64,000 nt of DNA from Gamsiella multidivaricata (GCF_025024155.1 NW_026251797.1:62001-126000), one strand, 5' to 3'; positions 25,201-35,365 are shown, counted from the first letter of the stretch. The notes: generated by a model from the letters alone, not told the origin. Program-made: numbers and translations.

Positions 25201-26170
25201 GGACGTGCTTCGGGAGCACTTTCGACGACTGATCTATCTCGTTGTTGCAGCCCCATCGGGACGAGAGAACAACTGGCCGACGTTTGCAAGAGATTTGGTA
25301 CTCTGGATCCGAGACGTGGTTGGGTCCTGGAGAGTGGCATTCTATGGTCTCTTCCCGGAACGTGATCAAGCAGAGGCGCAGAGGGTAGCGACTCATGTTG
25401 TGGGATCGGCGATTCACGCGAATGGACGTCGGTGGGTCGAGCTGTCGAATCGCGCTACGAACACTCTGGTCAATGTGCTCTGTGCGAACATTGTACCTAG
25501 ACGTAGGGGCGAAGAACAAGGAGGACTTGTGGGAGGAGCTTGGCCATTGATGGCGACGGCACCTCGACAGAATGTTTCGCGGTCGAGAAGTTGTATGGCT
25601 CCTTCGTTGCTTGGATCAACTGCGCCTCCGGCGCCTCTTGGACCAGCGGCTAGTACAGCGAATAATGCGAGGGCAATCGCAAGCACTTCATTCTCGGATG
25701 CTCCTTCTGCATCTGCGTCTGCGTCTGCGTCTTCGAGGAATGCTGCTGCAGGGGAAGGGTTGGCACAGTCAATTGAGACGGACACGCTGTCACGGAATTT
25801 GACGAGGCGGATTTTAAGTATGATGGAACCTTTGGGCGTGAATGTGGGTGGGATGGAAGGTCTGGCAGCTGCGTCTATTCAGGACGCTGTGCGGGCAGAA
25901 CTCGCGGCCTTACGGTCTTCTTCTTCTGCAACTGGCTCCTCGGCATCTTTAGACGGTCCGACTGAAAGCGGTACAGCTTCGACTGCTCAAGCGGGTGCTT
26001 CAGATACAATTACCAGCTCCAGTTCTGACTCCGCCTCTGTTACGAGCCCCTGCACTACGGAGCCTGAAGAGAAGAGCGAAGAGAGTGAGGAAAAGATGCC
26101 CCAGGAAGAGCCTAAGAACATCCGCAGGACTCGTGTGGAAGATGTAAACGATGAGGAGGATGTGCTCTAG
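22299..26170 (+). CDS. Ubiquitin-like-domain protein with BAG6/Scythe-like architecture (1010 residues)
   Basis: Five exons (22299-22518, 22921-22989, 23095-23207, 23447-24985, 25079-26170) join in frame. Residues about 14-92 form an N-terminal ubiquitin-like fold: ITLHVKTIESHTHTVTVP, RQRLIFRGRVM and LQDGHTIHLVTRP, the last split by an intron in the same place many UBL genes have one. A long Ser/Pro/Ala-rich region follows, then a helical region from about 560 to 760 with residues such as ESITIRETRSIAEGHPMP and HFRRLIYLVVAAP. The acidic tail ends with basic IRRTRVEDVNDEEDVL. A UBL followed by a large low-complexity linker and a helical C-terminal part is how BAG6 is built; BAG6 is a cytosolic triage factor for hydrophobic proteins. 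The UBL is certain, the BAG6 link is inference. Confidence 0.75.
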
Positions 26171-26322
26171 ACCCTTTGTTGGGAGGAAGGAGGGAAGCGT
26201 TCGATTTGATTTCTATTCACCAATACTCCTATTAAGAATTGATCCATGTGTACATGTACATGTAATAAAAATTGACGCACAAGGCGTCAAAAATTCACAA
26301 ACTGGGTATGGAGAATGCAAGA

Positions 26323-26330
26323 TATAAAAG
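26323..26330 (+). promoter_or_regulatory. TATA box
   Basis: TATAAAAG lies 160 bp upstream of the first ATG and is followed by a long C/T-rich leader, as expected for a fungal core promoter driving the gene at 26538. Confidence 0.6.
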
Positions 26331-26490
26331 AGTAGAGAGGTTGCTCCATACCCTCATTATTCCTGCGATACTCCACATTCCATACAAAAAGTCATCAAAA
26401 CCCACATCCTTTCCATCAACACCAACACACTTTCTGTAATATTTCCTGCTCAATCCCCTCTATACCTTCAAAGCGCGCCAAACTTATCTG

Positions 26491-26538
26491 ATGTCCTCAC
26501 CAATCAAACCTCCCAGCGAACTCAGCTGTTTCTTCTAA
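26491..26538 (+). other. Upstream ORF overlapping the next start codon (TAATG)
   Basis: A 15-codon frame, MSSPIKPPSELSCFF, ends in TAA whose last A is also the first base of the ATG at 26538. Stop/start overlap of this type permits termination-reinitiation, though it could be chance. Confidence 0.45.
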
Positions 26539-27640
26539 TGTCATTCAATCAGCCTCGGCCTCTTCTGCCTCGGTTACGAATCCCGTCAGTCAGCCTTTTC
26601 CATGTCAAAAACAATACTTATCGGCTACGATCCTCCTCTCTCCACGGCTCCTCTCAGCACATCGATAAGTCGTCCGATGAGAACAAGGAGAGTTTTCCTC
26701 CAGGCACTCCTCTTCACCACGATCCTGCCATTAATGACGGAATTGTTTCCGCCCTGTCGTCTATTCCTTCTTGGCTTGAAGAGGATATTTCAAGAGTGGC
26801 CAATCCAACTCCTTCTACATCCGACACTCACAATCGCATCGTGATGCCTGTGATTCGTGGACGGTCTCTCTCCCCGAAAGCGTTGTCGAAACGTTCAAGA
26901 TCAACTTCGCCTGAGTCGGACAAAGACAACAAGATGAGACGCTTTAATTCTTTCAGAGAGGTGATTGAAGGGAAGCCCAAGTTGCTCGCATTCAACTGTC
27001 CTATTCTTCCGTCACCACCAGCACTTTTTACCAGCACCATCAACCCACAACTGGAAAAAGAGAAAGCTCTGGAATTTGTTACGAATGCCGTCGGTCAGCC
27101 TTACCATGACAAAGTCAAGACTTCTCTGCCGCTCTCCTCCGCTTCCCATGATGGCTCTCAGGACCTCGATACATCTTCTGATAACACGGCCACTCCAACT
27201 TCTGGATCGAAGCGAAAAGTTTCATTTCAAGCACCGTCTAATCCGCCGAAACTAAGAAGACATGACGCTGCCTATGACCTAAAAGCTGAGATGTACGATC
27301 CCTTTCTGAAAAGTGTGGAAAGTTGCAAAAGCTGGGGAATCGAAAAAGGTTATTTATTAGGTGCAGATCACGATGAGTCTACAATAGGTGGAGTTAAAAA
27401 AAGGGTTCGCGTTTAGTCGACGAGCTTACTGCTAAAAGACTGGATCTTCGTTGCGAGGTGCTTCATAGAGTAGTGATTGGCAAAATTCACATTAACGCTA
27501 TTCCATCCTGCGACCAGATGAAGGAAAGTTTCGAAATTTCTGCCGCCATACACTGTTTGAACAAATTGATAGGAGGTTTAGACAGAGACGAGAAGCACCT
27601 CCAAAAAAATACACAGGATGTTCCTGAAGGAGAGATTTAG
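26538..27640 (+). CDS. Unrecognised Ser/Pro-rich protein with RVxF-like motif; frame changes at an A7 run
   Basis: The frame from 26538 runs 292 codons to a TAG at 27414-27416. It is rich in Ser, Pro and Thr with basic patches such as ALSKRSRSTSPES, and it contains KRKVSF at about residue 236, which matches the RVxF motif used to bind protein phosphatase 1. At 27396-27402 there is a run of seven A; in the -1 frame an open stretch of about 79 codons continues to 27640 with ordinary protein composition (LVDELTAKRLDLRCEVLHRV onwards). A one-base indel, transcript slippage or a sequencing error at the run would give one product of about 370 residues. I do not recognise the family, and nothing here shows whether it is a host gene or part of the Helitron neighbourhood. 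Confidence 0.6.
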
Positions 27641-27790
27641 TCCAAATGACAGATCATTTCTATCTTTGGTTCATTTTTAATTTTTGGTTCCACAAGAAAG
27701 TCTAATAAAAATTTAAGCTCAAAAGATTCATTCCTTACGCATTGGAAAATAACGCGTCCCGGCACACTGTGGTACTGTGACAAACTTCAT

Positions 27791-29953
27791 TTATTCTTGA
27801 TCCATGCAAAACCTCATCTTCTTCCGGAGCTCTGCTTCTACATCTTCGTCACAATACGCTCTTTCCCTATTGCTACCATCGACCTCGTTGCTTGAGTCGC
27901 CAGAGTCACCATCATCTTTTGAATCAGATGAATCATCGTCACTGTCAGATTCCCATCCGGCGACAATATCAGGGTCCAAAAAATCACTGTAAGATCCATG
28001 CTCAACACGTCTCCTCTTCCCCTTATTTCGCTTCGAGACAATAACAGCACCAACTTCTGAACCCGTGCTATCGCATTCAATGCTATCGCTTCCAAGACTG
28101 TCGCTGTCGTAATACCTTTTCTTGTCTTCGCGAAAAGTAAACCGATCGTTCTCTTGTTGGTCCAACAGGTTATTGTCATTGGTACTTTGTCTTCCTCCTG
28201 AACTGCATCCGTTAGCCTCTTCAAACTCTGGCGTGTTCTTCTCATCAATGGACAAAAACAAACCACTTTCATCATGTTGCTCAACCTTGTCCTCCTTTTC
28301 TTCCCACCATGTGTAGTCATTGACCGACTGTTCTCCGCCACTCTCTAGATCAACAGTTGAAGATCTCTGAAATAAAGACCTATTGCCGGAAGTTGGAATC
28401 GCCTGTCCACTTCCATAAAGCAGATCTAGAACTGAGTTGGTGTAATCCTCCCATCCTTGCAGCCGCAACTCGTGCTGTCGCATATTAGAAACCTCACCTC
28501 CTCCTGCCTCGGAATCGAGCTCTTCTTGCTTGTCCATCTCTTCATCTTCTTTTGTTCTTGATGCCTCAGAATCCTTTGTCAAACGAGTTATGACTGCATG
28601 TTTTACACTCAATAGCCCCTTTGCCGACCAATTCTTGATGAACAGATCATTACTGGTGCGAACCCTTCTCAATGCTACATAGGCTTGCCCACTAGCAAAC
28701 ACATCACGTAGATTGACGGCGACTTTGTTTAACGTCAGCGATTGACATTTGTGAATCGTTAATGCCCAAGCAAGAACCAAAGGGAACTGGCGTCGCTCTT
28801 GACCATTAAATTTCGTTCGTCGGCACTCTTGTTGAATATTGAAAATTCTTCCAGTGTTATCTTCTCTCACTTGAACGACATGTTGATCATAAAATCGAAC
28901 CACTATACCGGTAGCTCCATTAACGACACCACCAGCAACGTCGACGTTGGACGTGCACATGACTCTTGCGCCAACCTTTAGCCATAACACAGAGGCGAGT
29001 CCAGTCTCTGATTCGATAGCTCTCCTCCTATCTTCGTTCTTCGTTATCCTGGCGTTATCATACGCAATAGAGTACCACTCTTCACCAGGAAGATTTTGCA
29101 ATTTGTTCAAATTAAACCTGTCGACATCCCTTTTGAACGGATAGAGATGAAGAGCATCTTCAGGAATATCACTGGGTAGATTACAAATATCCAAAAACAT
29201 GGATACCGTGGCACTAGTAATCATGCTACATCTGATATCATCGAGCAATGACTTGAACTCTACATCACCAGACTGTCGACAGGGCTGAATCAGATCTACT
29301 CGTTCAAACCAACGATAAATCTCAGAGTTCCAAATCCAATCCGTTCTAGCAAATGATTTGTTGACAGGCCCAAGCTGACCAAAATCACCAAAGAGAATGA
29401 CTGGAATTCCCCCAAAAGGGACACCTATTTCCGTGTTTACAGCTTCCTGTAATGCCTTTGATAAAATATTCAAGATATCACCAGATATCATGGACGCTTC
29501 ATCAATCATAAAAATTGGAGATAATCCTTGATCAGTAATGTCCATCAGTTGCTCTCTTATTGCATACGAGTTGCCTTCTGATTGTCTTCCTGACATGGTA
29601 AGCTTAAACCAACGATGCAATGTTTGACCTTTGATATTCACGGCCGCAACGCCAGATGGGGCTAGACGGATAGGCTCAAACCCTTCGTTTTTAGCGATCC
29701 TACAAGTCTCTTCCAGAACTGTTGACTTGCCAGTGCCAGCTGCTCCAGTCACCAAGATCAAACATTCTTGCTTCGATTGAATACGTTGTGTCACCATCTC
29801 AAGAACATTCTTCTGGTCCTCCGTCCATTCGATCTCTCTTGGCACGTTGATGAAATGATCATCCACCACATTTTCATAGACATTGCCATAGTCTAAAACC
29901 GCCACCAATCCATGGGCCAACTCTTGTATCCTTTGGCGTCCTAAAACTTCCAC
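27791..29953 (-). CDS. Helitron-type PIF1-family DNA helicase
   Basis: About 720 codons encode a superfamily 1B helicase. Motifs: Walker A VTGAAGTGKST, Walker B FMIDEASMI, motif III LFGDFGQLGPV, then VVNGATGIVV, LAWALTIHKCQSLTLNKV and YVALRRVRT. This is the helicase half of a Helitron rolling-circle transposase. A 240-residue acidic, Ser-rich C-terminal extension ends LRKKMRFCMDQE. No ATG starts the frame; it opens at a GTG just after the stop of the upstream helper frame, in a different phase, which indicates one frameshift in what was a single gene. All helicase motifs are intact. A host PIF1 gene is unlikely because the upstream segment is Helitron-like. Confidence 0.85.
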   Translation of the reverse strand: MEVLGRQRIQELAHGLVAVLDYGNVYENVVDDHFINVPREIEWTEDQKNVLEMVTQRIQSKQECLILVTGAAGTGKSTVLEETCRIAKNEGFEPIRLAPSGVAAVNIKGQTLHRWFKLTMSGRQSEGNSYAIREQLMDITDQGLSPIFMIDEASMISGDILNILSKALQEAVNTEIGVPFGGIPVILFGDFGQLGPVNKSFARTDWIWNSEIYRWFERVDLIQPCRQSGDVEFKSLLDDIRCSMITSATVSMFLDICNLPSDIPEDALHLYPFKRDVDRFNLNKLQNLPGEEWYSIAYDNARITKNEDRRRAIESETGLASVLWLKVGARVMCTSNVDVAGGVVNGATGIVVRFYDQHVVQVREDNTGRIFNIQQECRRTKFNGQERRQFPLVLAWALTIHKCQSLTLNKVAVNLRDVFASGQAYVALRRVRTSNDLFIKNWSAKGLLSVKHAVITRLTKDSEASRTKEDEEMDKQEELDSEAGGGEVSNMRQHELRLQGWEDYTNSVLDLLYGSGQAIPTSGNRSLFQRSSTVDLESGGEQSVNDYTWWEEKEDKVEQHDESGLFLSIDEKNTPEFEEANGCSSGGRQSTNDNNLLDQQENDRFTFREDKKRYYDSDSLGSDSIECDSTGSEVGAVIVSKRNKGKRRRVEHGSYSDFLDPDIVAGWESDSDDDSSDSKDDGDSGDSSNEVDGSNRERAYCDEDVEAELRKKMRFCMDQE

Positions 29954-29955
29954 AG

Positions 29956-30792
29956 CTAACGACTGATATGTTCATGATCTGTTCCAGTTCCAATCCAGCT
30001 TTCAACATCCGTCCTCCAAGGGTGATCCAGCATTAACAAATGCATAAACGCGTCTTCTGATCTGGTAACCTTAATTTCTCTTGTTCTTATCAGGGATTCT
30101 TTTCCAACACCTCGGCGACAGACATCTTTTCCTCGGCCATCGACGTAATTTGGCCCACTTTTCCTTTTAGCAAATCGGAAAAACTTGAAATACTTGTGAT
30201 ACTTCATGTTATCAAAATCTGGCGTTCCTTCTTGGGTTTTAGGTCGTTTCAAATACTGAGTCCATTTATTGTCAAGGAAAATATCTGTATCATCCTCCAA
30301 AATCCTAAGATCCTTTGCTCTCTTCAGTATTCGCCTTCGATTGTTCGGTAACTCTGTTGGCAAAAATTCGTCAACACGGGAGCAGCCGTGCATCTTCCAG
30401 CCACAAATGTCCATTACAGCTTCTACCACGCCCACACTTCGGTAATGAAAATGGGAAATGTACTCACTAGAAGAGCGATCGTCTTCAGCTGATGTAGCCG
30501 ACCCTCCAATTTTGTCTTTTTCAGTAACAATCGTTACCTTCTTTGGGCCACCTTGCATAGTGACATATTTACACATATAGTGTTTAGCCCTTTCTCCTAG
30601 ATTGTACTGCAGGTCCATATTCACTCGAGCAAAATGAAGGAGGTCCATATTGTATCCAATTACGCGTTCATCTCCTTCACCGCGCGGCAAAACGTATCGG
30701 TCGTCTTCGTCTACATGGGCAGGCAGATCAGTCGGAGTTTTTGGGTACTGCGGTGTAGGGGGTCTACTAACGGGTTCTATAACTTCTACCAT
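29956..30792 (-). pseudogene. Helitron helper protein, central segment (frameshifted from the helicase; Rep missing)
   Basis: 278 codons correspond to the stretch that joins the HUH Rep domain to the helicase in Helitron proteins: DRYVLPRGEGDERVIGYNMD, YMCKYVTMQGG, AVMDICGWKMHGCSRVDEFLP, then YHKYFKFFRF. In complete elements an HUH nuclease with paired His and Tyr residues precedes this part. Nothing upstream (30793-31360) encodes it. The frame stops at TAG (29956-29958) and the helicase frame begins in another phase within about ten bases. The element is therefore 5'-truncated and broken, and should not transpose on its own. Confidence 0.75.
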
Positions 30793-31509
30793 TAGTTCTA
30801 TTTACAACGGGAGTTACCACGCGAATAGGACTTCGGCAAGGCTGTGCTTCGGTCACTTACTGGTTCGTGGTGCAGGGTCCTCCTTTAGATCGGAATGTAA
30901 GAACACAAAGGTAAAATAGACTAGACGTAAATGGAAAGGAATAAATATAGGGATCTGTTTAGCTAAATGGTGCGAGCTAGGACTATATTCCTTTGGGAAT
31001 GACTGGGGTAGTTGCAAGGAGTTCGCATATTGTGATGTCCGATGAGGTGAGGAGTCGTGACAATGAAGTCCACCCCTCTGGAGTCGTTGTATGCCAATAG
31101 TTGCTGATCAGGCCTCCGTTGTACCTTTATAATGCCGTTTGACGAGGGTGGGCCGATGACGGATGCTCAATGAGACGATCGGTAATCGGGGAGGCGCTGC
31201 GGGGCAAGTACAATGTCTAAATAAGAGCGATTGACGGCGCAAAGGTGGCGAATGATCAGGATCGGCATTCCCTGTTGATTGTATCTCGTTGCATGGGTTG
31301 CTGACGGTGGTAGTCAGTACCTGTCGTTGATGCGGTGTTATCCGGACAATCTGGACGAATACAATGTGTGATACAAATGATTTTGGTGGAAAGAAGACTC
31401 TGGTTCAGGTACCAGACCGTTTATTCTTTTATTCTGGGGGCGGTGCTCTTCCCCGTGATCTAATATTAACTTTGCAAGAACAACCAACTGATTCTCATTT
31501 ACTACACCA
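30793..31509. other. Region without assignable gene between the Helitron helper segment and the XPR1-like locus
   Basis: No Rep-like, transposase or host coding segment was found. An open frame at 31364 runs into the direct repeat described next but has no family resemblance before it. Helitron termini could not be placed. Confidence 0.4.
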
Positions 31510-31731
31510 CAGCACTTGTGGATCTATGTCAACGTTTGAACGGCCCTCTTCTTCGTTTGATTCTGGCGGCATTGGAACGAAACGAGAGACATCAGTCGAT
31601 AGGAAATATGATGATCGAGATAAAAAATACTCGGCCATATTTATCGAAAAATGTTACTTTGCCACAAGGAACAGGCTAAACCCTACGAGCTCAGTTTGCC
31701 GCAATCGAACACGCATTGAGCCACACTTTCA
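31510..31731 (+). repeat. Diverged direct repeat, copy 1 (5' of the XPR1-like gene)
   Basis: About 220 bp match 33925-34139 in the same orientation with scattered substitutions and a few indels. In copy 2 the first part codes for the C-terminus of the XPR1-like protein ([20 protein letters not shown]), and the same reading is open here (SMSTFERPSSSFDSGGIGTK). Copy 1 thus looks like the leftover 3' end of a second, upstream XPR1-like copy. Confidence 0.8.
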
Positions 31732-31861
31732 CGCCGCCCCACTGTCTTGTTCGTTCCGCCTCCGCAGACAACATATTTAATTCAATGACTTTCATATCTT
31801 TCAATTTTGTTACCATCTCTCAGTGAAGCAAAGACTCTGTGTCAAAAGGGATTGTATAGCA

Positions 31862-33687
31862 ATGAAGTTTGCAAAGATCCTCCAAGACGAGGTCGTCTAT
31901 GAGAGGCGCAAGGCATCCATGGACTACAGGCTAGGCAAAAAGTATCTCAAGAATTTCTATGCGGATCTCGAGGATTGCGATACCACTCAAGATCTGTCTC
32001 CACCTCCACAGCTACCAGCAACACCATCATTGTCAACATTGCAGCCAAGTGTTATCGGCACGGCCAGAAGCTCCCTTATTGAAGATAACGTCCAAAGCCA
32101 AAAGGTTGACCCACACCAAAACAGCGGCCATACCGGTATCCTGGGAGGCGACACCGTAGCAGAACTTGATACCAGCTCCCTCCCTGAATATCCAGCACTC
32201 GTCTACTCGCCTGATCTTTCAACATCCACACGCACGACACCGATCATCCGACAAAGCCAGACAGTCAAAAACGATGATGTGAGGGACATCTGGCATTTTC
32301 ATTTTTTTCCTATGCGTACCCGAGAACCTGCGAGAAGAGATTCTAAACAACCATCTCGTTGGCAACAACCCATAGACACACTATGCTGTGACAATGCGGG
32401 CTGGCATCCTATTAGGCGCGTCATTGATACTTTTGATCCATGGAATTGGAGGAGCGCTCTCCAAGTATCGGCAGGCACAGATACCGTACTGGGCCGATCT
32501 GATGGCAGTCTACGGCGGTTTGTTCTTGACAATCTTGCTTGGATGTCTATTCGGGATCAATATCCATGCGTGGTCAAAGTCAAGGATCAACTACAAGTTC
32601 ATCTTTGAATTCGATCCTCGCGACAACCTAGGCTACCATGAATTTATTGAGGTAAAAGAAGAGAACAAGCAGACTTGATTGCTGATTTTCTTGTCTTGGT
32701 GCCTGGATGGCTCGTTTCTCAACTCGCTAACATGTCTTTAGATTTCCACACTTGTATTGTCTCTAGCTACCAGTGATTTTCATGTTTCTCCTCTGCTTGG
32801 CATTCTACTTTGATTTCGGATGGGACCGCACGGCCCAGGCCTCTGTTGGCTACCACTACCCATTACTTGTTGCGATTTGTATCATCTTGGCCATCCTACT
32901 TTGTCCATTCCCAATTTTCAAGTGGGAGGCGCGTCGATGTTTCCTGCAGGGCATGGGAGGGATCTTTGTGAGTGGCTACAACCGAGTCGAATTCCTCGAC
33001 TATTTCCTGGCCGATGAGATGAACTCTCTCACGTACTCGATCGAGCAGTTTGAGCTTGCGATCTGCGCATATTCAATACGGTGGCATGATGTTCGTAAGT
33101 GATGTGTTGTGAGGAACCACCCAACCATGAGAACAACCATAAAAAAAAGTGTAAGCAAGCAACTCGTATTGAGCCTCCTATGTTATCCCGTCCTAGCCCA
33201 ATTTTGCACAACAAGTCAGATGTGGGCGACACCATTGGTGACAGCGCTGCCAGCGTGTTTCCGGTTCCTACAGTGTCTCCGTCGTTACCACGACACTTTC
33301 GAGTGGTGCCCACACTTGCTCAACGCTGGCAAGTACCTTACATCATTGGTGCAACTCTTTGTCTATTTTATATACCGGAGCGACACAAGCCCTCAGACCA
33401 AGGCTGCGTACATTGTGATCTCGTTGATCACGAGCACGTATTCATATACTTGGGACGTGTATATGGATTGGGGCCTGTTCCAGTTTGAAAAACATGGTGC
33501 TGGGCCTGCTGGACATCCGTTGCTGAGGGCCGAGTTCATTTATTCACAAAAGTGGGTCTATTATTTTGCAATCGTGGAGGACTTTGTTGGGAGATTTGCG
33601 TGGATTGTGAGGTTAATCCCGACGGATTTGAGTCCGCTGCTGCTGTCGTTCATCATAGCGTCTGTCGAGGTGCTCCGGTAAAGTTTA

Positions 33688-33721
<34 letters not shown>

Positions 33722-33994
33722 TCCACAAAAACTGGTTGTTGAAAAGAGAGACTAAGAAACTCACACACATACCTATTTGCCTTCTTGTATGCTAGTCGTT
33801 GGATCTGGAACTTTTTCCGTGTAGAGAACGAGTATCTTAACAACTGCAATCAACTCCGTGCCACCAAGGATATCCTCCTGCGAAATAGCGAGAGCGAGAC
33901 AGAAGATGAGAAAGATAATGATTGTCGATCTATGTCAACATTTAAACGACCCTCTTCTTGGTTCGATTCTGACGGCATTGGAACCAAATGGTAG
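31862..33994 (+). CDS. XPR1/SYG1-like EXS-domain phosphate transporter with a nearly lost SPX domain
   Basis: XPR1/SYG1 proteins are membrane phosphate exporters gated through an N-terminal SPX domain that senses inositol pyrophosphates. Five exons (31862-32278, 32376-32651, 32767-33098, 33216-33677, 33796-33994) join in frame to 561 residues. The start [12 protein letters not shown] is the canonical SPX beginning, but after about 30 residues (KKYLK) it passes into a Pro/Ser linker; the SPX helical bundle is missing. Membrane spans follow ([47 protein letters not shown]), then the EXS signature [48 protein letters not shown] and [16 protein letters not shown]. The tail lies inside a direct repeat. 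Intron 4 holds 30 consecutive A. The exon 3/4 junction has alternatives. Confidence 0.82.
33689..33718. repeat. A30 homopolymer inside an intron
   Basis: About 30 uninterrupted A residues lie 11 bp after the 5' splice site of the last intron of the XPR1-like gene. Confidence 0.9.
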
Positions 33995-34139
33995 ATACCA
34001 GTCTATAGAAAATATGATGATCGAGATAATAAAGACTTGGTCATATATCTCGAAAAATGCTACTTTGTCACAAGGAACAGGCTAAAACCTTAGAGCTCAA
34101 ATTGCCGCAATTGAACACGCATTGAGCCACACTTTTATG
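33925..34139 (+). repeat. Diverged direct repeat, copy 2 (3' end of the XPR1-like gene)
   Basis: Partner of 31510-31731. It spans the last codons, the stop codon and the 3' flank of the XPR1-like gene, including the shared run CAAGGAACAGGCTAAA and CACGCATTGAGCCACAC. Confidence 0.8.
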
Positions 34140-34353
34140 CTTGGCTTCAGATACCATATGTAAAGTCTCCAAAGGATCTATTCCTCAATTAACCAATTAA
34201 CGAACAATGTCACGCAAGTAAGAGGGTCGAAAAGAGTCGAAAAATAATGCACCAAGAAAGAGATCTTACCCTGAAATAAATCATTCTTTTCTATCAAGGT
34301 CCAAGGCTGTAAGAGAACTTTTCTTAGCATTTCAGAAAATCGAATCATCCACA

Positions 34354-34728
34354 GTGTATATCTTTTTCGAGATACAAGATGACCTAGTTGGAGCAGAAGC
34401 GACCAATATTCCAAAGGAGCCGAGGAAAGTGACCTTGAAAAATAGAAATGGAATAAGGGTTACACTTCAGGAAGACATTGCTTTGCAGCAATTCCATTTG
34501 TTCTGGCTCGCTCCAAAACTGAAAGATTCAAAACAAGTGTTGTTCCCGTTCACGAAGGTCGAGTGGGAAGATTTATGGGAAGATTTAATTGCGAAAACAA
34601 AAGAAGCTTCCAAATTCATCCCACTCGCGCCATTGAGAATGTTGGCACCCAGCGCCGAGGGAACAGATAGGCTTATCCAACAGATTCTTCAAGACACCAT
34701 TCCTACACAGCGACCCTCTGTCCTCTGA
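34354..34728 (+). CDS. Unrecognised 124-residue ORF, probably a fragment
   Basis: An open frame with ordinary amino-acid composition (charged, Leu/Lys/Glu-rich, with a Trp/Phe-rich middle such as LFWLAPKLKD and KVEWEDLWEDL) ends in TGA at 34726-34728. Codons just before the ATG are also open, so it may be the terminal exon of a larger gene. I do not recognise the family. Confidence 0.4.
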   Translation: MYIFFEIQDDLVGAEATNIPKEPRKVTLKNRNGIRVTLQEDIALQQFHLFWLAPKLKDSKQVLFPFTKVEWEDLWEDLIAKTKEASKFIPLAPLRMLAPSAEGTDRLIQQILQDTIPTQRPSVL

Positions 34729-34754
34729 GAGCCGTAACTGCCAGTTGCTATCAC

Positions 34755-34840
34755 GTTGTCAGATACACGTTGTCAGATAAATTATACATCAATAAATTAT
34801 TCACATCAATAAATTATACATCAATAAGGATGATCAATAA
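34755..34840. repeat. AT-rich short tandem repeats
   Basis: Two copies of ACGTTGTCAGATA are followed by three to four copies of AATAAATTATACATC-like units. They lie just 3' of the 124-residue ORF. Confidence 0.7.
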
Positions 34841-35085
34841 AGGTAGATTATGAGATATTTTGCGGTGAGTTGATGTCAAGGAGTGGGGTGGTCTGCTAGG
34901 ACGCGACAGATTATTTAAGGGTGGGGAAGAATTTAAAGTCAGATAAATTTCACAATGGAGGCGTTTTGCGGCTCAATGCGTGCCAAAATTTTAATTCACC
35001 TGAAAAGATCTTTCCCCAGGGTCTCGTTCATCCGGCCAAGAACATAATATCAAAGGTTACCGAGCGATGGTGTAGTTCCTTGTTG

Positions 35086-35365
35086 ACGGTGACGTTCACG
35101 GTGTGGGTCCAGACGGGCCAGACGGGCATGGGTCCGGCCATGGGGACGCCGTCCCGATGCGAATTGTGGCGGCACGTCGGATAACATGCCACCCGATAAG
35201 CTCGCGGGCGCGGGCGATATTGGCGACGTTGGCGGTGTCGAAAAGCGTGTCGTAGATCTGACGAAGCGAATCTAGCTCCATGTTGACGTTGACGTTCTCG
35301 GTGTGGGTCCAGATGGGCCAGATGGGCGTGGTTCCGGGCATGGGGACGTCGTGTGCGAGGGAGCA
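35086..35365. repeat. Duplicated 67-bp block (two direct copies about 200 bp apart)
   Basis: Copies at about 35080-35146 and 35284-35350 share GGTGTGGGTCCAGA, GGGCCAGA and GGGGACG with about ten substitutions. Open frames across the region follow this duplication and look non-coding. Confidence 0.65.

Noticed and set aside
27791..30792. Host PIF1 telomere/mitochondrial helicase
   Set aside because: The preceding 278-codon segment is Helitron-specific and a chromosomal PIF1 would not carry it.
33959..33975. GGTTCGATTC as a tRNA T-loop
   Set aside because: No acceptor, D or anticodon arms fit around it; it belongs to the direct repeat of the XPR1-like gene.
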